This document shows positions 17,516 to 28,476 of a stretch of 64,000 nucleotides of DNA, in pieces; position 1 is the stretch's first letter; every line of letters starts with the position of its first letter. The translations under genes and the position numbers were made by a program. The notes under the pieces were generated by a model. It did no database searches. It saw only the letters and a list, made by a program, of their open reading frames with translations, and was not told where the DNA came from. The stretch comes from Treponema sp. OMZ 798 (GTDB lineage: Bacteria; Spirochaetota; Spirochaetia; Treponematales; Treponemataceae): contig NZ_CP051305.1 in assembly GCF_024181385.1 (NCBI RefSeq), positions 186,001 to 250,000 of the forward strand, in the 5' to 3' direction.

Positions 17516-17824
17516 ATGACAAAGGAAAAGATTCGCGTAAAGCTTCGCGGATTCGATGTAGAATTGGTTGATCAGAGTTCAAAGGCTATTGTACAGGCTG
17601 TTCAAAAAGCAGGCGCAAAGGTTTGCGGTCCTATCCCGCTTCCCACTCGGATTAACAAATTTACAGTGCTTCGCTCACCCCACGTAAACAAAAAGTCACG
17701 TGAGCAGTTTGAAATGCGAACGCACAAAAGGTTAATCGATATTATCGAACCTTCGGCGGATGTTATGAATGCCTTATTGGCATTGGAACTTTCAGCCGGT
17801 GTTGATGTAGAAATTAAACAATAA
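17516..17824 (+). CDS. rpsJ: 30S ribosomal protein S10
   Basis: From ATG 17516 the product is 102 residues, the normal S10 length, starting [20 protein letters not shown]. The frame stays open upstream to 17453, but the GGAGGG at 17506-17511 fits ATG 17516 best (ATG 17513 is adjacent). Typical core: [34 protein letters not shown]10 also partners NusB in antitermination. Confidence 0.95.
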   Translation: MTKEKIRVKLRGFDVELVDQSSKAIVQAVQKAGAKVCGPIPLPTRINKFTVLRSPHVNKKSREQFEMRTHKRLIDIIEPSADVMNALLALELSAGVDVEIKQ

Positions 17825-17881
17825 GATTTAATTAATGGTAGACGGCCTTTAATCAGGGGTGCGTACCTTAGGAGAAATTAA

Positions 17882-18508
17882 ATGATTGGACTGATTGGAA
17901 AAAAAATCGGTATGACCCAAATCTTCAATGAAGTCGGTCACCTTATGCCGGTTACAGTTATTCAGGTAGAACCCAATACCGTTGTTGCACTAAAGGACAA
18001 GGAAAAGTTCGGATACTCTTCAGTAGTGCTCGGCTTGGGTGAACTCAAAGAAAAGCACACCAGTAAACCCTATGCAGGACAGTTCAGCGGAGACATTAAG
18101 CCTTTAAAACTTTTAAAGGAATTCCGTGATTTTGACAAAGAAGTTGCAGTAGGTGATAAACTCGGTGTAGAGGTTTTTGAAAAGGTTCCGTATTTAGACA
18201 TTACGGCAATTTCAAAAGGTAAAGGTTTTCAGGGTGTTATGAAGCGATGGGGCTATGGAGGCGGTAGAGCAAGCCATGGTTCTAAGTTTCACCGTGAAGC
18301 AGGTTCGACGGGACACTGTACAACTCCGGGCCGTTCTTTTAAAAATACGACAATGCCCGGAAGAATGGGTTTTGACAAGGTTACCGTTCAAAATTTGCAA
18401 ATCGTAAAGATTGATCCTGAATTGGGTGTTATAATGGTTCGCGGTTCTGTTCCGGGTAAAAAGGATGCAACTGTATTCTTAAAATCCGCAGTAAAGCGGG
18501 CTAAATAA
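17882..18508 (+). CDS. rplC: 50S ribosomal protein L3
   Basis: 208 residues beginning MIGLIGKKIGMTQIFNE, with the conserved loop FQGVMKRWGYGGGRASHGSKFHR that reaches the peptidyl-transferase centre. An AGGAGAAATTA site precedes the ATG. Standard S10-operon position. Confidence 0.97.
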   Translation: MIGLIGKKIGMTQIFNEVGHLMPVTVIQVEPNTVVALKDKEKFGYSSVVLGLGELKEKHTSKPYAGQFSGDIKPLKLLKEFRDFDKEVAVGDKLGVEVFEKVPYLDITAISKGKGFQGVMKRWGYGGGRASHGSKFHREAGSTGHCTTPGRSFKNTTMPGRMGFDKVTVQNLQIVKIDPELGVIMVRGSVPGKKDATVFLKSAVKRAK

Positions 18509-18522
18509 GGACGGTAGAAGAC

Positions 18523-19158
18523 ATGGAAAAGAAAGTCTATTCAGTCGATGGTAAAGAATTGAGGACAATTAATCTTGATGACAAGGTGTTCGGTCTTCCC
18601 GTAAATGATGATGTTATTTACTACGCCATCAATAATGAACTAGCCAATAAACGAGTCGGAACGGCTTGTACAAAGGGCAGAGCTGAGGTTCACGGTTCAA
18701 ATTCCAAGCCTTACAGCCAAAAAGGTACAGGACGCGCACGACGCGGTGATAAAAAATCCCCTCTTTTAGTCGGAGGAGGAACTATTTTTGGACCTAAACC
18801 GAGAGATTTCGGCTATTCTATGCCTAAAAAAGCAAAAAGATTGGCTATGAAGTCAATTTTGAGCCTTAAAGCTCAGAACGACAGGTTAGTGGTTGTTGAA
18901 GATTTTACGGTAGAAAGCGGTAAAACACGCGACCTTGTAAAGATTTTAAATAACTTTGCAAAGGACGAGCGCACTGTTGTTATTCTAAAGGACGACGATT
19001 CCTTGGTAAAAAGAGCAGGACGCAATATTCCGCATCTTTCATTCTTGGCATATAACCGCCTTCGAGCCCATGATTTATTCTACGGCCGAAAAGTTATCGT
19101 GCTTGAATCTGCCGCAAAAAATCTTTCCGATTTTTACGGATGTAAGGAGGCCGAATAA
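18523..19158 (+). CDS. rplD: 50S ribosomal protein L4
   Basis: 211 residues with the exit-tunnel loop [45 protein letters not shown]. In E. coli L4 represses its own operon by attenuation; whether the long tuf leader here is an equivalent target is unknown. Confidence 0.97.
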   Translation: MEKKVYSVDGKELRTINLDDKVFGLPVNDDVIYYAINNELANKRVGTACTKGRAEVHGSNSKPYSQKGTGRARRGDKKSPLLVGGGTIFGPKPRDFGYSMPKKAKRLAMKSILSLKAQNDRLVVVEDFTVESGKTRDLVKILNNFAKDERTVVILKDDDSLVKRAGRNIPHLSFLAYNRLRAHDLFYGRKVIVLESAAKNLSDFYGCKEAE

Positions 19159-19160
19159 TA

Positions 19161-19445
19161 ATGGAATACAATGATATACTTATCGCGCCTGTTCTTACCG
19201 AAAAAAGCACAGAACTTCGCGAGCAGGGCAAATATGTTTTCAAAGTAGCGCCAAAGGCTACCAAGATTCAGATAAAGGAAGCAGTACGAAGATTGTTCAA
19301 TGTAAAAGTTACCGATTGTACTGTTGTTAATGTTCGAGGAAAGACTAAACGTCTCCGCTACAAGGAAGGTAAAACTTCATCTTGGAAAAAGGCAACCGTA
19401 AAACTTGCTAAGGGCGAGACGATTAAGATTTTTGAAGGTGCGTAA
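19161..19445 (+). CDS. rplW: 50S ribosomal protein L23
   Basis: 94 residues, starting MEYNDILIAPVLTEKSTELRE, with the core FKVAPKATKIQIKEAVRRLFNVKV. It sits at the tunnel exit, where trigger factor and SRP dock. Starts two bases after rplD. Confidence 0.96.
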   Translation: MEYNDILIAPVLTEKSTELREQGKYVFKVAPKATKIQIKEAVRRLFNVKVTDCTVVNVRGKTKRLRYKEGKTSSWKKATVKLAKGETIKIFEGA

Positions 19446-19478
19446 GCCTTAATGTGCTTATGCTAAGGGGATAGCAAA

Positions 19479-20309
19479 ATGGCTCTAAAAGAATATAAGC
19501 CGATGACGCCCGGATTGCGCGGACGAATTGATTTGCGAAAAGATGAAATTACAGCTCAAAAGCCTGAAAAGTCCTTGACTACAGGCAAAAAGAACAGAGC
19601 AGGACGCGATTCAAGAGGACGCATTTCAGTTCGAGGCCAAGGCGGCGGACATAAACAGAAATACCGACAAATCGATTTTAAGCGAAACAAATATGGTATT
19701 CCGGGCACTGTAAGGACAATCGAATATGATCCTAACCGCAGTGCAAATATTGCATTGATTTTTTACGCTGATGGAGAAAAGCGATATATCATCGCTCCCA
19801 AGGGTTTAAGAATCGGTCAAAAAGTTATGAGCGGCGAAATGGCTACATTGGATGTTGCAAATGCTCTTCCTTTGGAAGCAATTCCCGTCGGCTTTACCGT
19901 GCACAATATTGAGCTTACAATCGGAAGAGGCGGACAAATGGCGCGTTCGGCAGGTGCCGGCGCATTGGTTGCTGCAAAAGAAGGTGAATATGTTACCATA
20001 AAGTTGCCTTCCGGAGAAACTCGCTTGGTAAACAAAAAATGTTATGCAACAATAGGCGAAGTCGGCAATGAAGATCACATGAATACAAGTCTTGGCAAAG
20101 CCGGTCGATCAAGATGGCTTGGAATTAAACCCACCGTTCGCGGTATGGCTATGAACCCGATTGATCACCCCCTCGGAGGCGGTGAAGGACGAGGAAAGGG
20201 ACGACATCCCGTTACTCCTTGGGGTCAGCCTTGTAAGGGTTATAAGACCCGCAAGAAGCGCAATCCTTCGGATAGCTTCATTGTCTCAAGACGAAAGAAG
20301 AAGAAGTAG
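19479..20309 (+). CDS. rplB: 50S ribosomal protein L2
   Basis: 276 residues with the signature [24 protein letters not shown] near residue 50 and the C-terminal [25 protein letters not shown] loop containing the conserved His of the peptidyl-transferase region. RBS AGGGGATAG precedes ATG 19479. Confidence 0.98.
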   Translation: MALKEYKPMTPGLRGRIDLRKDEITAQKPEKSLTTGKKNRAGRDSRGRISVRGQGGGHKQKYRQIDFKRNKYGIPGTVRTIEYDPNRSANIALIFYADGEKRYIIAPKGLRIGQKVMSGEMATLDVANALPLEAIPVGFTVHNIELTIGRGGQMARSAGAGALVAAKEGEYVTIKLPSGETRLVNKKCYATIGEVGNEDHMNTSLGKAGRSRWLGIKPTVRGMAMNPIDHPLGGGEGRGKGRHPVTPWGQPCKGYKTRKKRNPSDSFIVSRRKKKK

Positions 20310-20321
20310 GGGGTTGCAAAA

Positions 20322-20600
20322 GTGTCAAGATCAGTTAAAAAGGGACCTTTTATTGCAAAGAGTCTTTTTAAGAACGTAAACGAGATGAACAGATCGGGCA
20401 AAAAGAAGCCGATTAAGACTTATTCCCGCTGTTCTACAATTATACCTGAAATGGTCGGTAACACTATTTCGGTACATAACGGTAAGACGTGGATTCCGGT
20501 TTATATAACCGAGAATCTTGTTGGACATAAACTTGGAGAGTTTGCTCCTACGCGCACATTCCGCAAGCATGCAAACTCTGACAAGAAGGTTGGAAGATAG
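20322..20600 (+). CDS. rpsS: 30S ribosomal protein S19
   Basis: 92 residues from a GTG start preceded by AGGGGGTT. Sequence [19 protein letters not shown] and [23 protein letters not shown] are diagnostic. Confidence 0.97.
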   Translation: MSRSVKKGPFIAKSLFKNVNEMNRSGKKKPIKTYSRCSTIIPEMVGNTISVHNGKTWIPVYITENLVGHKLGEFAPTRTFRKHANSDKKVGR

Positions 20601-20604
20601 GTGA

Positions 20605-20967
20605 ATGAAGATGACTGAAAGAACAGGATATCGAGCAACAACTAAATTTCTTATTGCATCACCTACCAAGGTAAGACCGGTAGCAAATGTTGTAAAAAAC
20701 AAGCCCTATCCGGAAGCAATGGCTATTTTGGAAAATATGCCGCAAAAGGGAGCCGTCTTAATTTCTCAGACAATGAAATCGGCTGCCTCAAATGCTCTTT
20801 ACAAAAATAAGCAGCTTGATGAAGACATGCTCTTTGTTAAGGAAATTATGATTGACGAAGGGCCTAGGCTAAAAAGAATTTGGTGTCGCGGCAAGGGCCG
20901 TGCGGACATTCTCTTAAAGCGAATGTGTCATATCACAGTTGTCGTTGACGAGAGAGCAGGAGAGTAG
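20605..20967 (+). CDS. rplV: 50S ribosomal protein L22
   Basis: 120 residues; an ATG six bases further in (20611) is an equally good start. Core: [36 protein letters not shown] and the tunnel hairpin [33 protein letters not shown]. Confidence 0.96.
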   Translation: MKMTERTGYRATTKFLIASPTKVRPVANVVKNKPYPEAMAILENMPQKGAVLISQTMKSAASNALYKNKQLDEDMLFVKEIMIDEGPRLKRIWCRGKGRADILLKRMCHITVVVDERAGE

Positions 20968-20969
20968 AT

Positions 20970-21689
20970 ATGGGACAGAAAGTAAACCCTACAGGATTAA
21001 GACTTGGTATAAACAAAACTTGGTCGTCTCGCTGGTATGCAGGCCCCCGAAATTATGCCGACTTGTTGCTTGAGGATTTAAAAATTCGAGCTATGATTCA
21101 GGAAATTCCTGAATGCAAAAATGCCGACATTGCCGAAGTTGAAATCATCCGTCATCCCCAGAGGATTACAATTATGATTCATACGGCTCGCCCGGGCGTT
21201 ATAATCGGTGTAAAAGGCGCCAATATCGAAAATATCGGAGCCATTGTACAGAAAAAGCTAGGCAAAAAAGTGCAGATTAAGATTAAGGAAGTAAAGAGAG
21301 CCGAATTAAGGGCTTCTTTAGTTGCTCAAAACGTTGCACGCCAGCTTGCCGGAAGAGCTTCTTTCCGAAAGGTATTAAAGCAGGCTTGTTTTAATACGAT
21401 GAGGTCCGGTGCTCAAGGAATAAAGATTAGAATTTCAGGACGCTTAGGCGGTGCTGAAATGTCGCGAACCGAAGAAATGAAGGAAGGACGAGTTCCTCTT
21501 CACACACTTCGGGCAGATATAGACTACGGTTTTGCTGAAGCCGATACAACCTACGGAAAGATAGGTGTTAAGGTATGGCTTTACAGCGGAATGATGTTTG
21601 GCGGAGAACAAAAAGAAGATGCAGGCGCCTTGCTCAAAAAGCAAAGAAGACCCCGATCTGAAAAACCCGCTCAAGCAGGGAGGCAATAA
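20970..21689 (+). CDS. rpsC: 30S ribosomal protein S3
   Basis: 239 residues starting [24 protein letters not shown], with the KH motif [15 protein letters not shown] at about 74-88 and the second domain [33 protein letters not shown] basic Lys/Arg/Gln tail extends the C-terminus, as is common in S3. Confidence 0.97.
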   Translation: MGQKVNPTGLRLGINKTWSSRWYAGPRNYADLLLEDLKIRAMIQEIPECKNADIAEVEIIRHPQRITIMIHTARPGVIIGVKGANIENIGAIVQKKLGKKVQIKIKEVKRAELRASLVAQNVARQLAGRASFRKVLKQACFNTMRSGAQGIKIRISGRLGGAEMSRTEEMKEGRVPLHTLRADIDYGFAEADTTYGKIGVKVWLYSGMMFGGEQKEDAGALLKKQRRPRSEKPAQAGRQ

Positions 21690-21691
21690 TT

Positions 21692-22111
21692 ATGGCATTC
21701 AGTCCCAAACGTGTAAAACATAGAAAGGTTCAGCGCGGTAGAATCAAGGGCGAAGCTACACGATGCAACAACATCGATTTCGGCGATTACGCCTTAGTTT
21801 CTCTTGAGCCTTTTTTGCTTACAAACAGACAAATTGAAGCTGCCCGTGTTGCTTTGAATCGTAAGATTAAGCGAGGCGGAAAATTGTGGATTCGAGTTTT
21901 TCCGGATAAACCATATTCAAAAAAACCCGCTGAAGTTCGAATGGGCGGCGGAAAAGGCGCCCCCGAATACTGGGTAGCGGTTGTAAAACCCGGAACTATT
22001 ATTTTTGAATTAGCCGGCGTTGATAAGAATTTGGCCGAACAAGCTATGACCTTGGCAGGAAGCAAGCTTCCCTTTAAGACAAGGTTTGCCGAGCAGATTC
22101 AGGCCGACTAA
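21692..22111 (+). CDS. rplP: 50S ribosomal protein L16
   Basis: 139 residues with the typical start [22 protein letters not shown] and the motif [25 protein letters not shown]. It sits close to the A-site tRNA. Starts two bases after rpsC. Confidence 0.97.
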   Translation: MAFSPKRVKHRKVQRGRIKGEATRCNNIDFGDYALVSLEPFLLTNRQIEAARVALNRKIKRGGKLWIRVFPDKPYSKKPAEVRMGGGKGAPEYWVAVVKPGTIIFELAGVDKNLAEQAMTLAGSKLPFKTRFAEQIQAD

Positions 22112-22123
22112 GGAGCGTTTAAA

Positions 22124-22333
22124 ATGAAAAAGAAGTCAAAGTACAGAGAAATGTCGTATAAGGAACTTGTTTCAAAACGCAATGATCTAAAGCAAAAATA
22201 CATGGATTTGAGATTTCAAGCTGTGGTAGGCCATTTGGATAACCCTCTTGAAAAGAGAATTATGCGTCGTGAAATAGCGATGTTAAATACCTTTATCCGC
22301 CAAAAAGAATTGGCAGGCGAAGGTGCAAATTAG
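22124..22333 (+). CDS. rpmC: 50S ribosomal protein L29
   Basis: 69 residues, all helical, with REMSYKELVSKRNDLKQKYMDLRFQ and IMRREIAMLNTFIRQKE. Position between L16 and S17 is invariant. Confidence 0.95.
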   Translation: MKKKSKYREMSYKELVSKRNDLKQKYMDLRFQAVVGHLDNPLEKRIMRREIAMLNTFIRQKELAGEGAN

Positions 22334-22343
22334 GAGCTAACCC

Positions 22344-22616
22344 GTGGAAAAAACAGAAAACACAAAAAAAATCGGGAAGCGCGAGTTTGTCGGAATCGTA
22401 ACAAGCGACAAGATGGAAAAAACCATCGTTGTTGAAGTCCGAACCAAAAAGCTTCATAAGCTTTACAAAAAATACGTATCGAGCAGTAAAAAATACAAGG
22501 CGCACGATGAAGAGAACACAGCTCACATCGGCGATACGGTAAGAATTGTAGAGCATAAGCCTATCAGTAAGGATAAGGCTTGGATGCTTACTGAAGTTAT
22601 TGAGCGGGCTAAGTAA
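22344..22616 (+). CDS. rpsQ: 30S ribosomal protein S17
   Basis: 90 residues from a GTG start preceded by AGGAGC. Diagnostic core: [33 protein letters not shown] and [20 protein letters not shown]. Confidence 0.96.
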   Translation: MEKTENTKKIGKREFVGIVTSDKMEKTIVVEVRTKKLHKLYKKYVSSSKKYKAHDEENTAHIGDTVRIVEHKPISKDKAWMLTEVIERAK

Positions 22617-22634
22617 GGCAAGGAGTTAAGGTAA

Positions 22635-23003
22635 ATGATACAGGTTGAAACAAGATTAAACGTTGCCGATAACTCAGGCGCTAAACTCGTCGAATGTATT
22701 AAGGTTATCGGCGGATCAAAACGCAGATATGCAGGTATTGGGGATATAATCGTTGTGGCAGTTAAAGAAGCCTTGCCTACATCGGTTATTAAAAAGGGCG
22801 CGGTACAAAAAGCCGTTATTGTGCGTGTTTCAAAAGAATACCGTCGTCCCGACGGAACTTATATTCGTTTTGATGATAATGCTTGCGTAATCATCGACGA
22901 TAATAAAAACCCTAAGGGAAAACGTATTTTCGGCCCTGTAGCCAGAGAACTTCGTGATCATGATTACATGAAGATAGTTTCTCTTGCTCCGGAAGTTCTT
23001 TAA
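22635..23003 (+). CDS. rplN: 50S ribosomal protein L14
   Basis: 122 residues starting [25 protein letters not shown]-terminus [23 protein letters not shown] is typical. AAGGAG site upstream. Confidence 0.97.
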   Translation: MIQVETRLNVADNSGAKLVECIKVIGGSKRRYAGIGDIIVVAVKEALPTSVIKKGAVQKAVIVRVSKEYRRPDGTYIRFDDNACVIIDDNKNPKGKRIFGPVARELRDHDYMKIVSLAPEVL

Positions 23004-23012
23004 GGAGAGTTT

Positions 23013-23327
23013 ATGGCAGGAAAGATGAAAATTCACCGCAATGATAGTGTTGAAATCATTGCCGGTAAGGAAAGGGGCAAGCGGGGCGAAGTCGTAAAGG
23101 TCTTGCAGGAAGATAACAAGGTTATCGTCGGCGGGCTTAATATGATAAAAAAAGCCATGCGCAAAAGAAGCCAGCAGGATCAGGGCGGAATTGTAGAAAT
23201 TGAAGCTCCGATATCTGCATCCAATGTTATGATTATATGCAAAAAATGCGGCAAAACCCGAATTGCATACGAAATAAAGGACGGCAAAAAAATAAGAGTT
23301 TGCCGTAAGTGTGGAGAAACGTTATAA
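23013..23327 (+). CDS. rplX: 50S ribosomal protein L24
   Basis: 104 residues with the KOW motif ([21 protein letters not shown]). The C-terminus forms a four-cysteine zinc ribbon (CKKCGKTRI ... CRKCGETL), found in many L24 proteins. The stop codon TAA shares its last A with the ATG of rplE. Confidence 0.96.
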
Positions 23328-23878
23328 TGAGTAATTACGTACCTCGGCTTAAGAAAGTCTATACAGAACAAATCATGCCCGAGCTTAAAAAGGAATTTAA
23401 CTACAGTTCTGTTATGCAAATTCCTCGGCTTAAAAAAGTCGTAGTAAGCATGGGTGTTGGTGTAGCTCTCACGAATAGGAAACTACTTGATGCTGCAGTA
23501 ACTGACCTTGAAACAATCACCGGTCAAAAAGCTGTGAAAACAAAGGCAAGAAAGAGTATAGCAAACTTTAAACTTCGTGAGGGAAATGAGATTGGGGCAA
23601 TGGTAACATTACGCGGTGCCAGAATGTATGAATTCTTAGATCGCTTTATCAATGTTGCTTTGCCGCGTGTTAAGGATTTCCGCGGAGTTAACCCGAACGG
23701 TTTTGACGGTCGCGGAAACTATTCAGTGGGTATTACCGAGCAGATCATCTTCCCCGAAATCGACTTCGACAAGATCGAACGCATTTCAGGATTGAATGTG
23801 AACGTAGTAACTTCTGCCGAGACTGATCAAGAGGCAAGATCGCTTCTTGCAAAGTTTGGTATGCCCTTTAGAAAGTAA
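23327..23878 (+). CDS. rplE: 50S ribosomal protein L5
   Basis: From ATG 23327 this gives 183 residues starting [20 protein letters not shown]. An upstream open stretch in frame (from 23309) lies inside rplX and is rejected. The TAATG overlap implies translational coupling. L5 contacts 5S rRNA and the P-site tRNA. Confidence 0.96.
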
Positions 23879-23889
23879 GAGAGGATTTC

Positions 23890-24075
23890 ATGGCTACAGT
23901 TGCAAAAATTAATCAAGCTAACAGAAAAGCGAAGTATCCGACACGACAGTATAACAGATGTAAGGTTTGCGGACGCCCCAGAGGTTATCTGCGAAAATTC
24001 AAGATGTGCCGTGTTTGTTTTAGAAAATTAGCAAGCGAAGGGCAAATCCCCGGCGTTACAAAGTCAAGTTGGTAG
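23890..24075 (+). CDS. rpsN: 30S ribosomal protein S14, zinc-binding (type Z)
   Basis: 61 residues, the short zinc form, with Cys24, Cys27, Cys40 and Cys43 ([20 protein letters not shown]). No zinc-independent S14 copy is seen in the window. Confidence 0.97.
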   Translation: MATVAKINQANRKAKYPTRQYNRCKVCGRPRGYLRKFKMCRVCFRKLASEGQIPGVTKSSW

Positions 24076-24085
24076 GAGGTAGATA

Positions 24086-24484
24086 ATGAGTGTTTCAGAT
24101 CCAATAGCAGACATGCTCACTAAAATTAGAAATGCTGCTTCCGCCGGTCACGAATCGGTTGATGTTCCTTCTTCAAAAATGAAATGGGAAATTATCAGTA
24201 TTCTTAAATCGGAAGGTTATATTAAAAACTTTAAAAAGATGACCCAAGAAGGGGCAAGCAATATCCGTGTATTCTTAAAATACGATGATAAAGAATCTTC
24301 GGTTATTCACGGAATCGAAAGAGTTTCAACACCCGGCCGCCGAGTATATTTAGGTTATAAGAGCTTACCGAGAGTTTTTAACGGCTACGGTACTCTTATT
24401 GTATCGACTTCAAAGGGTATCATTACCGGAAAAGCTGCCGGCGAAAGCCAAGTAGGCGGCGAGCTTATTTGCAAGGTTTGGTAG
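24086..24484 (+). CDS. rpsH: 30S ribosomal protein S8
   Basis: 132 residues: [29 protein letters not shown] and the C-terminal [27 protein letters not shown]. In E. coli S8 represses the spc operon by binding mRNA near rplE; a comparable site was not evaluated here. Confidence 0.97.
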   Translation: MSVSDPIADMLTKIRNAASAGHESVDVPSSKMKWEIISILKSEGYIKNFKKMTQEGASNIRVFLKYDDKESSVIHGIERVSTPGRRVYLGYKSLPRVFNGYGTLIVSTSKGIITGKAAGESQVGGELICKVW

Positions 24485-24494
24485 GAGGAGCAAT

Positions 24495-25034
24495 ATGTCA
24501 AGAGTTGGAAAAATGCCTGTTGCTATTCCTGCAGGTGTAAAAGTAAATGTTGCAAACGGTACTTTTACCGTTGAAGGCCCCAAGGGAAAACTTTCACAAA
24601 GCTATCATACCGAAGCTGTTGACTTTAAGATTGAAGGCGACCATGTTCTTGTAACAAGAAAAAATGATGCCCTTCAGACAAGGGCTTATCACGGTTTATA
24701 CCGAAGCCTTCTCAGCAACATGGTAACCGGCGTAAGCACAGGCTTTACAAAAACCTTGGTAATCAATGGTGTAGGTTATAGAGCTGAAGTTCAAGGCAAA
24801 CTCCTTGTAATGGCCCTAGGTTATTCAAACGACTTTTCAGTTATTATTCCTGAAGGAATTGAAGTAAAGGTTGATCAGTTAAAGGTTATTATTTCCGGAA
24901 ATTCAAAGGAAGCAGTCGGTCAGTTTGCTTCTCAGGTACGAAAGTTGAGAGGCCCTGAACCCTATAAGGGCAAGGGAATTCGTTACGAAGACGAAATCAT
25001 CAAGCGAAAAGTCGGTAAGTCCGGTGTAAAGTAA
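24495..25034 (+). CDS. rplF: 50S ribosomal protein L6
   Basis: 179 residues with [15 protein letters not shown] and the C-terminal motif [20 protein letters not shown]. Two repeated alpha/beta domains as normal. AGGAGG site upstream. Confidence 0.97.
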   Translation: MSRVGKMPVAIPAGVKVNVANGTFTVEGPKGKLSQSYHTEAVDFKIEGDHVLVTRKNDALQTRAYHGLYRSLLSNMVTGVSTGFTKTLVINGVGYRAEVQGKLLVMALGYSNDFSVIIPEGIEVKVDQLKVIISGNSKEAVGQFASQVRKLRGPEPYKGKGIRYEDEIIKRKVGKSGVK

Positions 25035-25044
25035 GGGTAGTATT

Positions 25045-25407
25045 ATGGACAAAAAACGTAATGATAAAGATAGAAAAAGATTTAAGCGAAAGATGCACAT
25101 TCGAAAGTCTATTTTCGGTACTGCAGAACGCCCGCGCATGACCGTTTTCCGAAGCAATAAGCGCATTTCGGTTCAGGTTATTGACGATGTAGAGGGCAAG
25201 ACATTGGCTGCCGTTTCTACAATGGAAGAAGATCTTCGATCGCTTAAGGTTAATGTTGAATCTGGGGCAAAGGTCGGTGAAGAAATCGGCAAGCGCCTCA
25301 AGGAAAAAAATATTGACACTGTTGTTTTTGACAGGAACGGATATCTTTACCACGGTGTTGTAAAGGCCGTTGCCGACGGTGCAAGAAAAACAGGAATTAA
25401 GTTTTAG
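25045..25407 (+). CDS. rplR: 50S ribosomal protein L18
   Basis: 120 residues, basic N-terminus, then [31 protein letters not shown] and [26 protein letters not shown]. Binds 5S rRNA with L5. Confidence 0.96.
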   Translation: MDKKRNDKDRKRFKRKMHIRKSIFGTAERPRMTVFRSNKRISVQVIDDVEGKTLAAVSTMEEDLRSLKVNVESGAKVGEEIGKRLKEKNIDTVVFDRNGYLYHGVVKAVADGARKTGIKF

Positions 25408-25415
25408 GAGAGGTT

Positions 25416-25937
25416 ATGAGTCATCAAAAAGAATCAAAACGAGATAACCAGCATACCGATAAAGAATATGTTGAAAAGCTTGTTAAATTGAACCGAACAG
25501 CTAAGGTTGTAAAGGGCGGACGCAGGTTCTCCTTTTCTGCTCTGACTGTTGTCGGCGATCAAAAAGGACGAGTCGGATACGGTTTCGGTAAGGCAAATGA
25601 TGTAAGCGATGCTATCAGAAAGAGTATCGAAAAGGCAAAAGCCAATATGGTAACCTTTCCGCTTAAAAACGGTACGATTCCTCATGAGGTTCAAGGCAAG
25701 TTCAAGGGCTCTGAAGTTCTTTTGCGCCCTGCTTGTTCCGGTACGGGAATTATCGCAGGCGGTACAATCCGTGCTATTATGGAAGCTGCCGGTGCTACCG
25801 ACTTGCTTTCAAAGTCTTTGGGATCAAGCTCCGCAGTAAACGTAGTTAAGGCAACCTTTGATGCTGCAAGTCTTTTGATGGACGGCAAAAAGATTGCTAA
25901 AAACCGCGGAAAAACCCTTTTGGATGTATGGGGGTAA
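25416..25937 (+). CDS. rpsE: 30S ribosomal protein S5
   Basis: 173 residues: [41 protein letters not shown] is the dsRNA-binding-like domain, followed by the conserved [19 protein letters not shown]. Confidence 0.97.
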   Translation: MSHQKESKRDNQHTDKEYVEKLVKLNRTAKVVKGGRRFSFSALTVVGDQKGRVGYGFGKANDVSDAIRKSIEKAKANMVTFPLKNGTIPHEVQGKFKGSEVLLRPACSGTGIIAGGTIRAIMEAAGATDLLSKSLGSSSAVNVVKATFDAASLLMDGKKIAKNRGKTLLDVWG

Positions 25938-25941
25938 GTAA

Positions 25942-26127
25942 ATGGCAAAGAGAATTAGTGTAAAATTAGTAAAAAGTACAATCGGTCAAAAGCAGCCGGT
26001 TTGTTCGACTATCCGCTCTTTGGGATTAAGAAAGCTTAATTCCACAGTTGAGCATGATGCAAATCCTGCCGTCTTAGGTATGGTAAAACGCGTTGCTCAC
26101 TTGGTTGAAGTTAAGGAGTTAAACTAA
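25942..26127 (+). CDS. rpmD: 50S ribosomal protein L30
   Basis: 61 residues, starting AKRISVKLVKSTIGQKQPVCSTIRSLGLRKLN. Its TAA stop shares one base with the ATG of rplO. Confidence 0.95.
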   Translation: MAKRISVKLVKSTIGQKQPVCSTIRSLGLRKLNSTVEHDANPAVLGMVKRVAHLVEVKELN

Positions 26128-26579
26128 TGTCCGAATTTAATTTAACTGTTCCTGCAGGAGCAACTCATAAAAAGAAGATTGTAGGACGCGGTTCTTCTTC
26201 CGGCTGGGGTAAAACCTCCGGAAAGGGACATAAGGGTCAGCAAGCCCGTTCAGGCGGCAAGGTTTATGCCGGCTTTGAAGGAGGTCAGATGCCCTTGTAC
26301 CGACGTGTTGCAAAAAAAGGATTTTCAAACTATCCTTTTAAAAAGGAATTCTATGTTGTAAACCTTACCATGCTCGAAACAAAGTACAGCGATGGTGAAA
26401 CCGTAAACAAAGAGTCCTTAATGCAGAAAGGGCTTCTCCGAAAAGGTTCTCTTTATGTTAAAGTTTTGGGAACAGGAGATATAACAAAAAAATTGACGGT
26501 TGATGTAGATAAGATTTCTGCATCAGCTAAGGAAAAAATAGAAAAGGCAGGCGGAACAATAGTTCAGTCTGAAGCATAA
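26127..26579 (+). CDS. rplO: 50S ribosomal protein L15
   Basis: 150 residues; Gly/Lys-rich N-terminus (GRGSSSGWGKTSGKGHKGQQARSGG) and EGGQMPLYRRVAKKGF are diagnostic. Coupled to rpmD by a one-base overlap. Confidence 0.97.
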   Translation: MSEFNLTVPAGATHKKKIVGRGSSSGWGKTSGKGHKGQQARSGGKVYAGFEGGQMPLYRRVAKKGFSNYPFKKEFYVVNLTMLETKYSDGETVNKESLMQKGLLRKGSLYVKVLGTGDITKKLTVDVDKISASAKEKIEKAGGTIVQSEA

Positions 26580-26592
26580 AAGGCGGTAAAAA

Positions 26593-27909
26593 ATGGCTAA
26601 TAATGTAGTTGCAAATATGTTCAAAATAAAGGATTTACGAAACCGTATTTTCTTTACGATCATAGTTTTAGCAGTTTTCCGCTTAGGTTCGGTACTCACC
26701 ATCCCCGGTATCGATCCTAGGGCTCTTACAATGTATTTCCGTCAAGGTCAGGGAAATGCTTTTGCAGATCACATGGACTTCTTTGTCGGAGGAGCATTTT
26801 CGAACTTTTCGGTATTTATGCTCGGTGTAATGCCCTATATTTCGACTCAGATATTGATGCAGCTTGCCATGATTATTTTCCCGCGCCTTAAAAAAATAGC
26901 GGAAGAAGACGGAGGACGCAAAAAGATTCAGGTTTGGACAAGAATCATAACCGTTTTTGTTGCCCTTCTTCAATCTTCCGCTGTCGGTACATGGGCCAGA
27001 GCAATTCCGGGTGCCGTTGTAATTTCAAGTCCTGTTTTACACTTGTTTATTACGATGGTTACGGTAACAACAGGTACCATGATTACCGTTTGGATGGGTG
27101 AGCAGATTACTGCAAGAGGTATCGGAAACGGTATTTCAATGTTGATTTTTGCAGGTATCGTTGCCCGTCTTCCTCAGGCTGTTTGGGAATTGATCAAGCT
27201 TGTAAGCACTAACGAATTGAACCTTGTGTTCGTAATTATTGCTTTTGCAATGTTTGTCGGAATCATAGCCTTGGTTGTTTACGAACAACAAGGTCAGCGC
27301 AAAATACCGGTTCATTATGCAAAGCGCGTTATCGGCCGAAAAATGTATGGCGGACAGAATACTTATATTCCGTTCAAGATTAACCCTTCAGGTGTTATCC
27401 CCATCATTTTTGCTTCGTCATTTTTGACCTTCCCCCTCATGCTTTCACAGATGTGGGGTCCGAATGTTTCTTGGTTGGCTGCAGTTGCAAGATTTTTGCG
27501 TGCAGACGGCTGGGGCTATAACATTCTATATGTTGTTTTGATTGTTTTCTTTGCTTACTTTTATACACAGGTTGCACTTAACCCCACGGAAATAGCAAAA
27601 CAAATAAGGGAAAACGGCGGATCGATTCCGGGAATCAGAACCGACAAAACTGAAGAATATTTACAGAAGATTTTAAACAGGTTGATATTGCCCGGTTCGC
27701 TTTATTTGGCTGCAATTGCGGTACTTCCTACTGTAATTCAGTGGGCATTTAGTTTCCCCAGAAATATTTCGATGTTGATGGGCGGAACTTCACTGCTTAT
27801 TTTGGTTGGTGTTGACTTGGATACCATGAGCCAAGTTGAAGCATTGCTTAAAATGCACCATCATGACGGCTTGCTTAAAAAAGGCAAGATTAGATCAAGG
27901 AACCTATAG
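26593..27909 (+). CDS. secY: Protein translocase subunit SecY
   Basis: 438 residues with ten membrane segments. Motifs include the plug region SNFSVFMLGVMPYISTQILMQL, GIGNGISMLIFAGIVARLP and the cytoplasmic loop NPTEIAKQIRENGGSIPGIR. It forms the channel of the Sec translocon. It is followed directly by rpmJ; adk, map and infA, which follow secY in many bacteria, are absent. Confidence 0.98.
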   Translation: MANNVVANMFKIKDLRNRIFFTIIVLAVFRLGSVLTIPGIDPRALTMYFRQGQGNAFADHMDFFVGGAFSNFSVFMLGVMPYISTQILMQLAMIIFPRLKKIAEEDGGRKKIQVWTRIITVFVALLQSSAVGTWARAIPGAVVISSPVLHLFITMVTVTTGTMITVWMGEQITARGIGNGISMLIFAGIVARLPQAVWELIKLVSTNELNLVFVIIAFAMFVGIIALVVYEQQGQRKIPVHYAKRVIGRKMYGGQNTYIPFKINPSGVIPIIFASSFLTFPLMLSQMWGPNVSWLAAVARFLRADGWGYNILYVVLIVFFAYFYTQVALNPTEIAKQIRENGGSIPGIRTDKTEEYLQKILNRLILPGSLYLAAIAVLPTVIQWAFSFPRNISMLMGGTSLLILVGVDLDTMSQVEALLKMHHHDGLLKKGKIRSRNL

Positions 27910-27956
27910 AATTTTTTTTAAGAATGATATAAAATACATTCTTTAAAGGAGTGGAT

Positions 27957-28070
27957 ATGAAGGTTAGAACAAGTGTAAAGCCTATTTGTGATAAATGCAA
28001 GGTTATTAAGCGCAACGGAATAGTACGGATAATCTGTACAAACCCGAAGCATAAACAAAGACAAGGTTAA
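27957..28070 (+). CDS. rpmJ: 50S ribosomal protein L36
   Basis: 37 residues, [20 protein letters not shown] and onward, with the zinc ligands Cys11, Cys14, Cys27 and His32. ATG 27957 follows an AAAGGAG site. A small hairpin, AAGAATG/CATTCTT (27920-27943), lies just upstream in the secY-rpmJ gap. Position between secY and rpsM is canonical. Confidence 0.96.
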   Translation: MKVRTSVKPICDKCKVIKRNGIVRIICTNPKHKQRQG

Positions 28071-28086
28071 CGGAGGACACTGGATA

Positions 28087-28452
28087 ATGGCTCGTATTGC
28101 GGGAGTTGACCTCCCTAATAAACATGTTAATGTTTCATTAACGTACATTTATGGAATTTCGACTTCATCGGCAAACAAAATTTGTGAAGCCACAAAGGTT
28201 GATCCGATGAAAAAAATGAATGATTTGGATGAAGCCGAATTAGCTGCAATCCGTGAAGTGATTGACAGAGAATACAAGGTAGAAGGCCGCCTTCGAACCG
28301 AAGTGGCTTTAAATATCAAGCGTCTTCAGGATATCGGATGCTACCGAGGACAAAGACACAGAAAGGGTCTCCCGGTACGCGGACAGAGAACTAGGACAAA
28401 TGCCAGAACACGCAAGGGTAAGAAGAAGACCGTTGCCGGTAAGAAGAAATAA
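28087..28452 (+). CDS. rpsM: 30S ribosomal protein S13
   Basis: 121 residues: [34 protein letters not shown] and the C-terminal [36 protein letters not shown] ribosome site. Confidence 0.97.
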   Translation: MARIAGVDLPNKHVNVSLTYIYGISTSSANKICEATKVDPMKKMNDLDEAELAAIREVIDREYKVEGRLRTEVALNIKRLQDIGCYRGQRHRKGLPVRGQRTRTNARTRKGKKKTVAGKKK

Positions 28453-28476
28453 TCGTGGTTGGAGGTAATTAAAAAC

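Noticed and set aside
27910..28086. Missing adk, map and infA as evidence of deletion
   Set aside because: Their absence between secY and rpmJ appears normal for treponemes, and the intergenic distance is short and clean.
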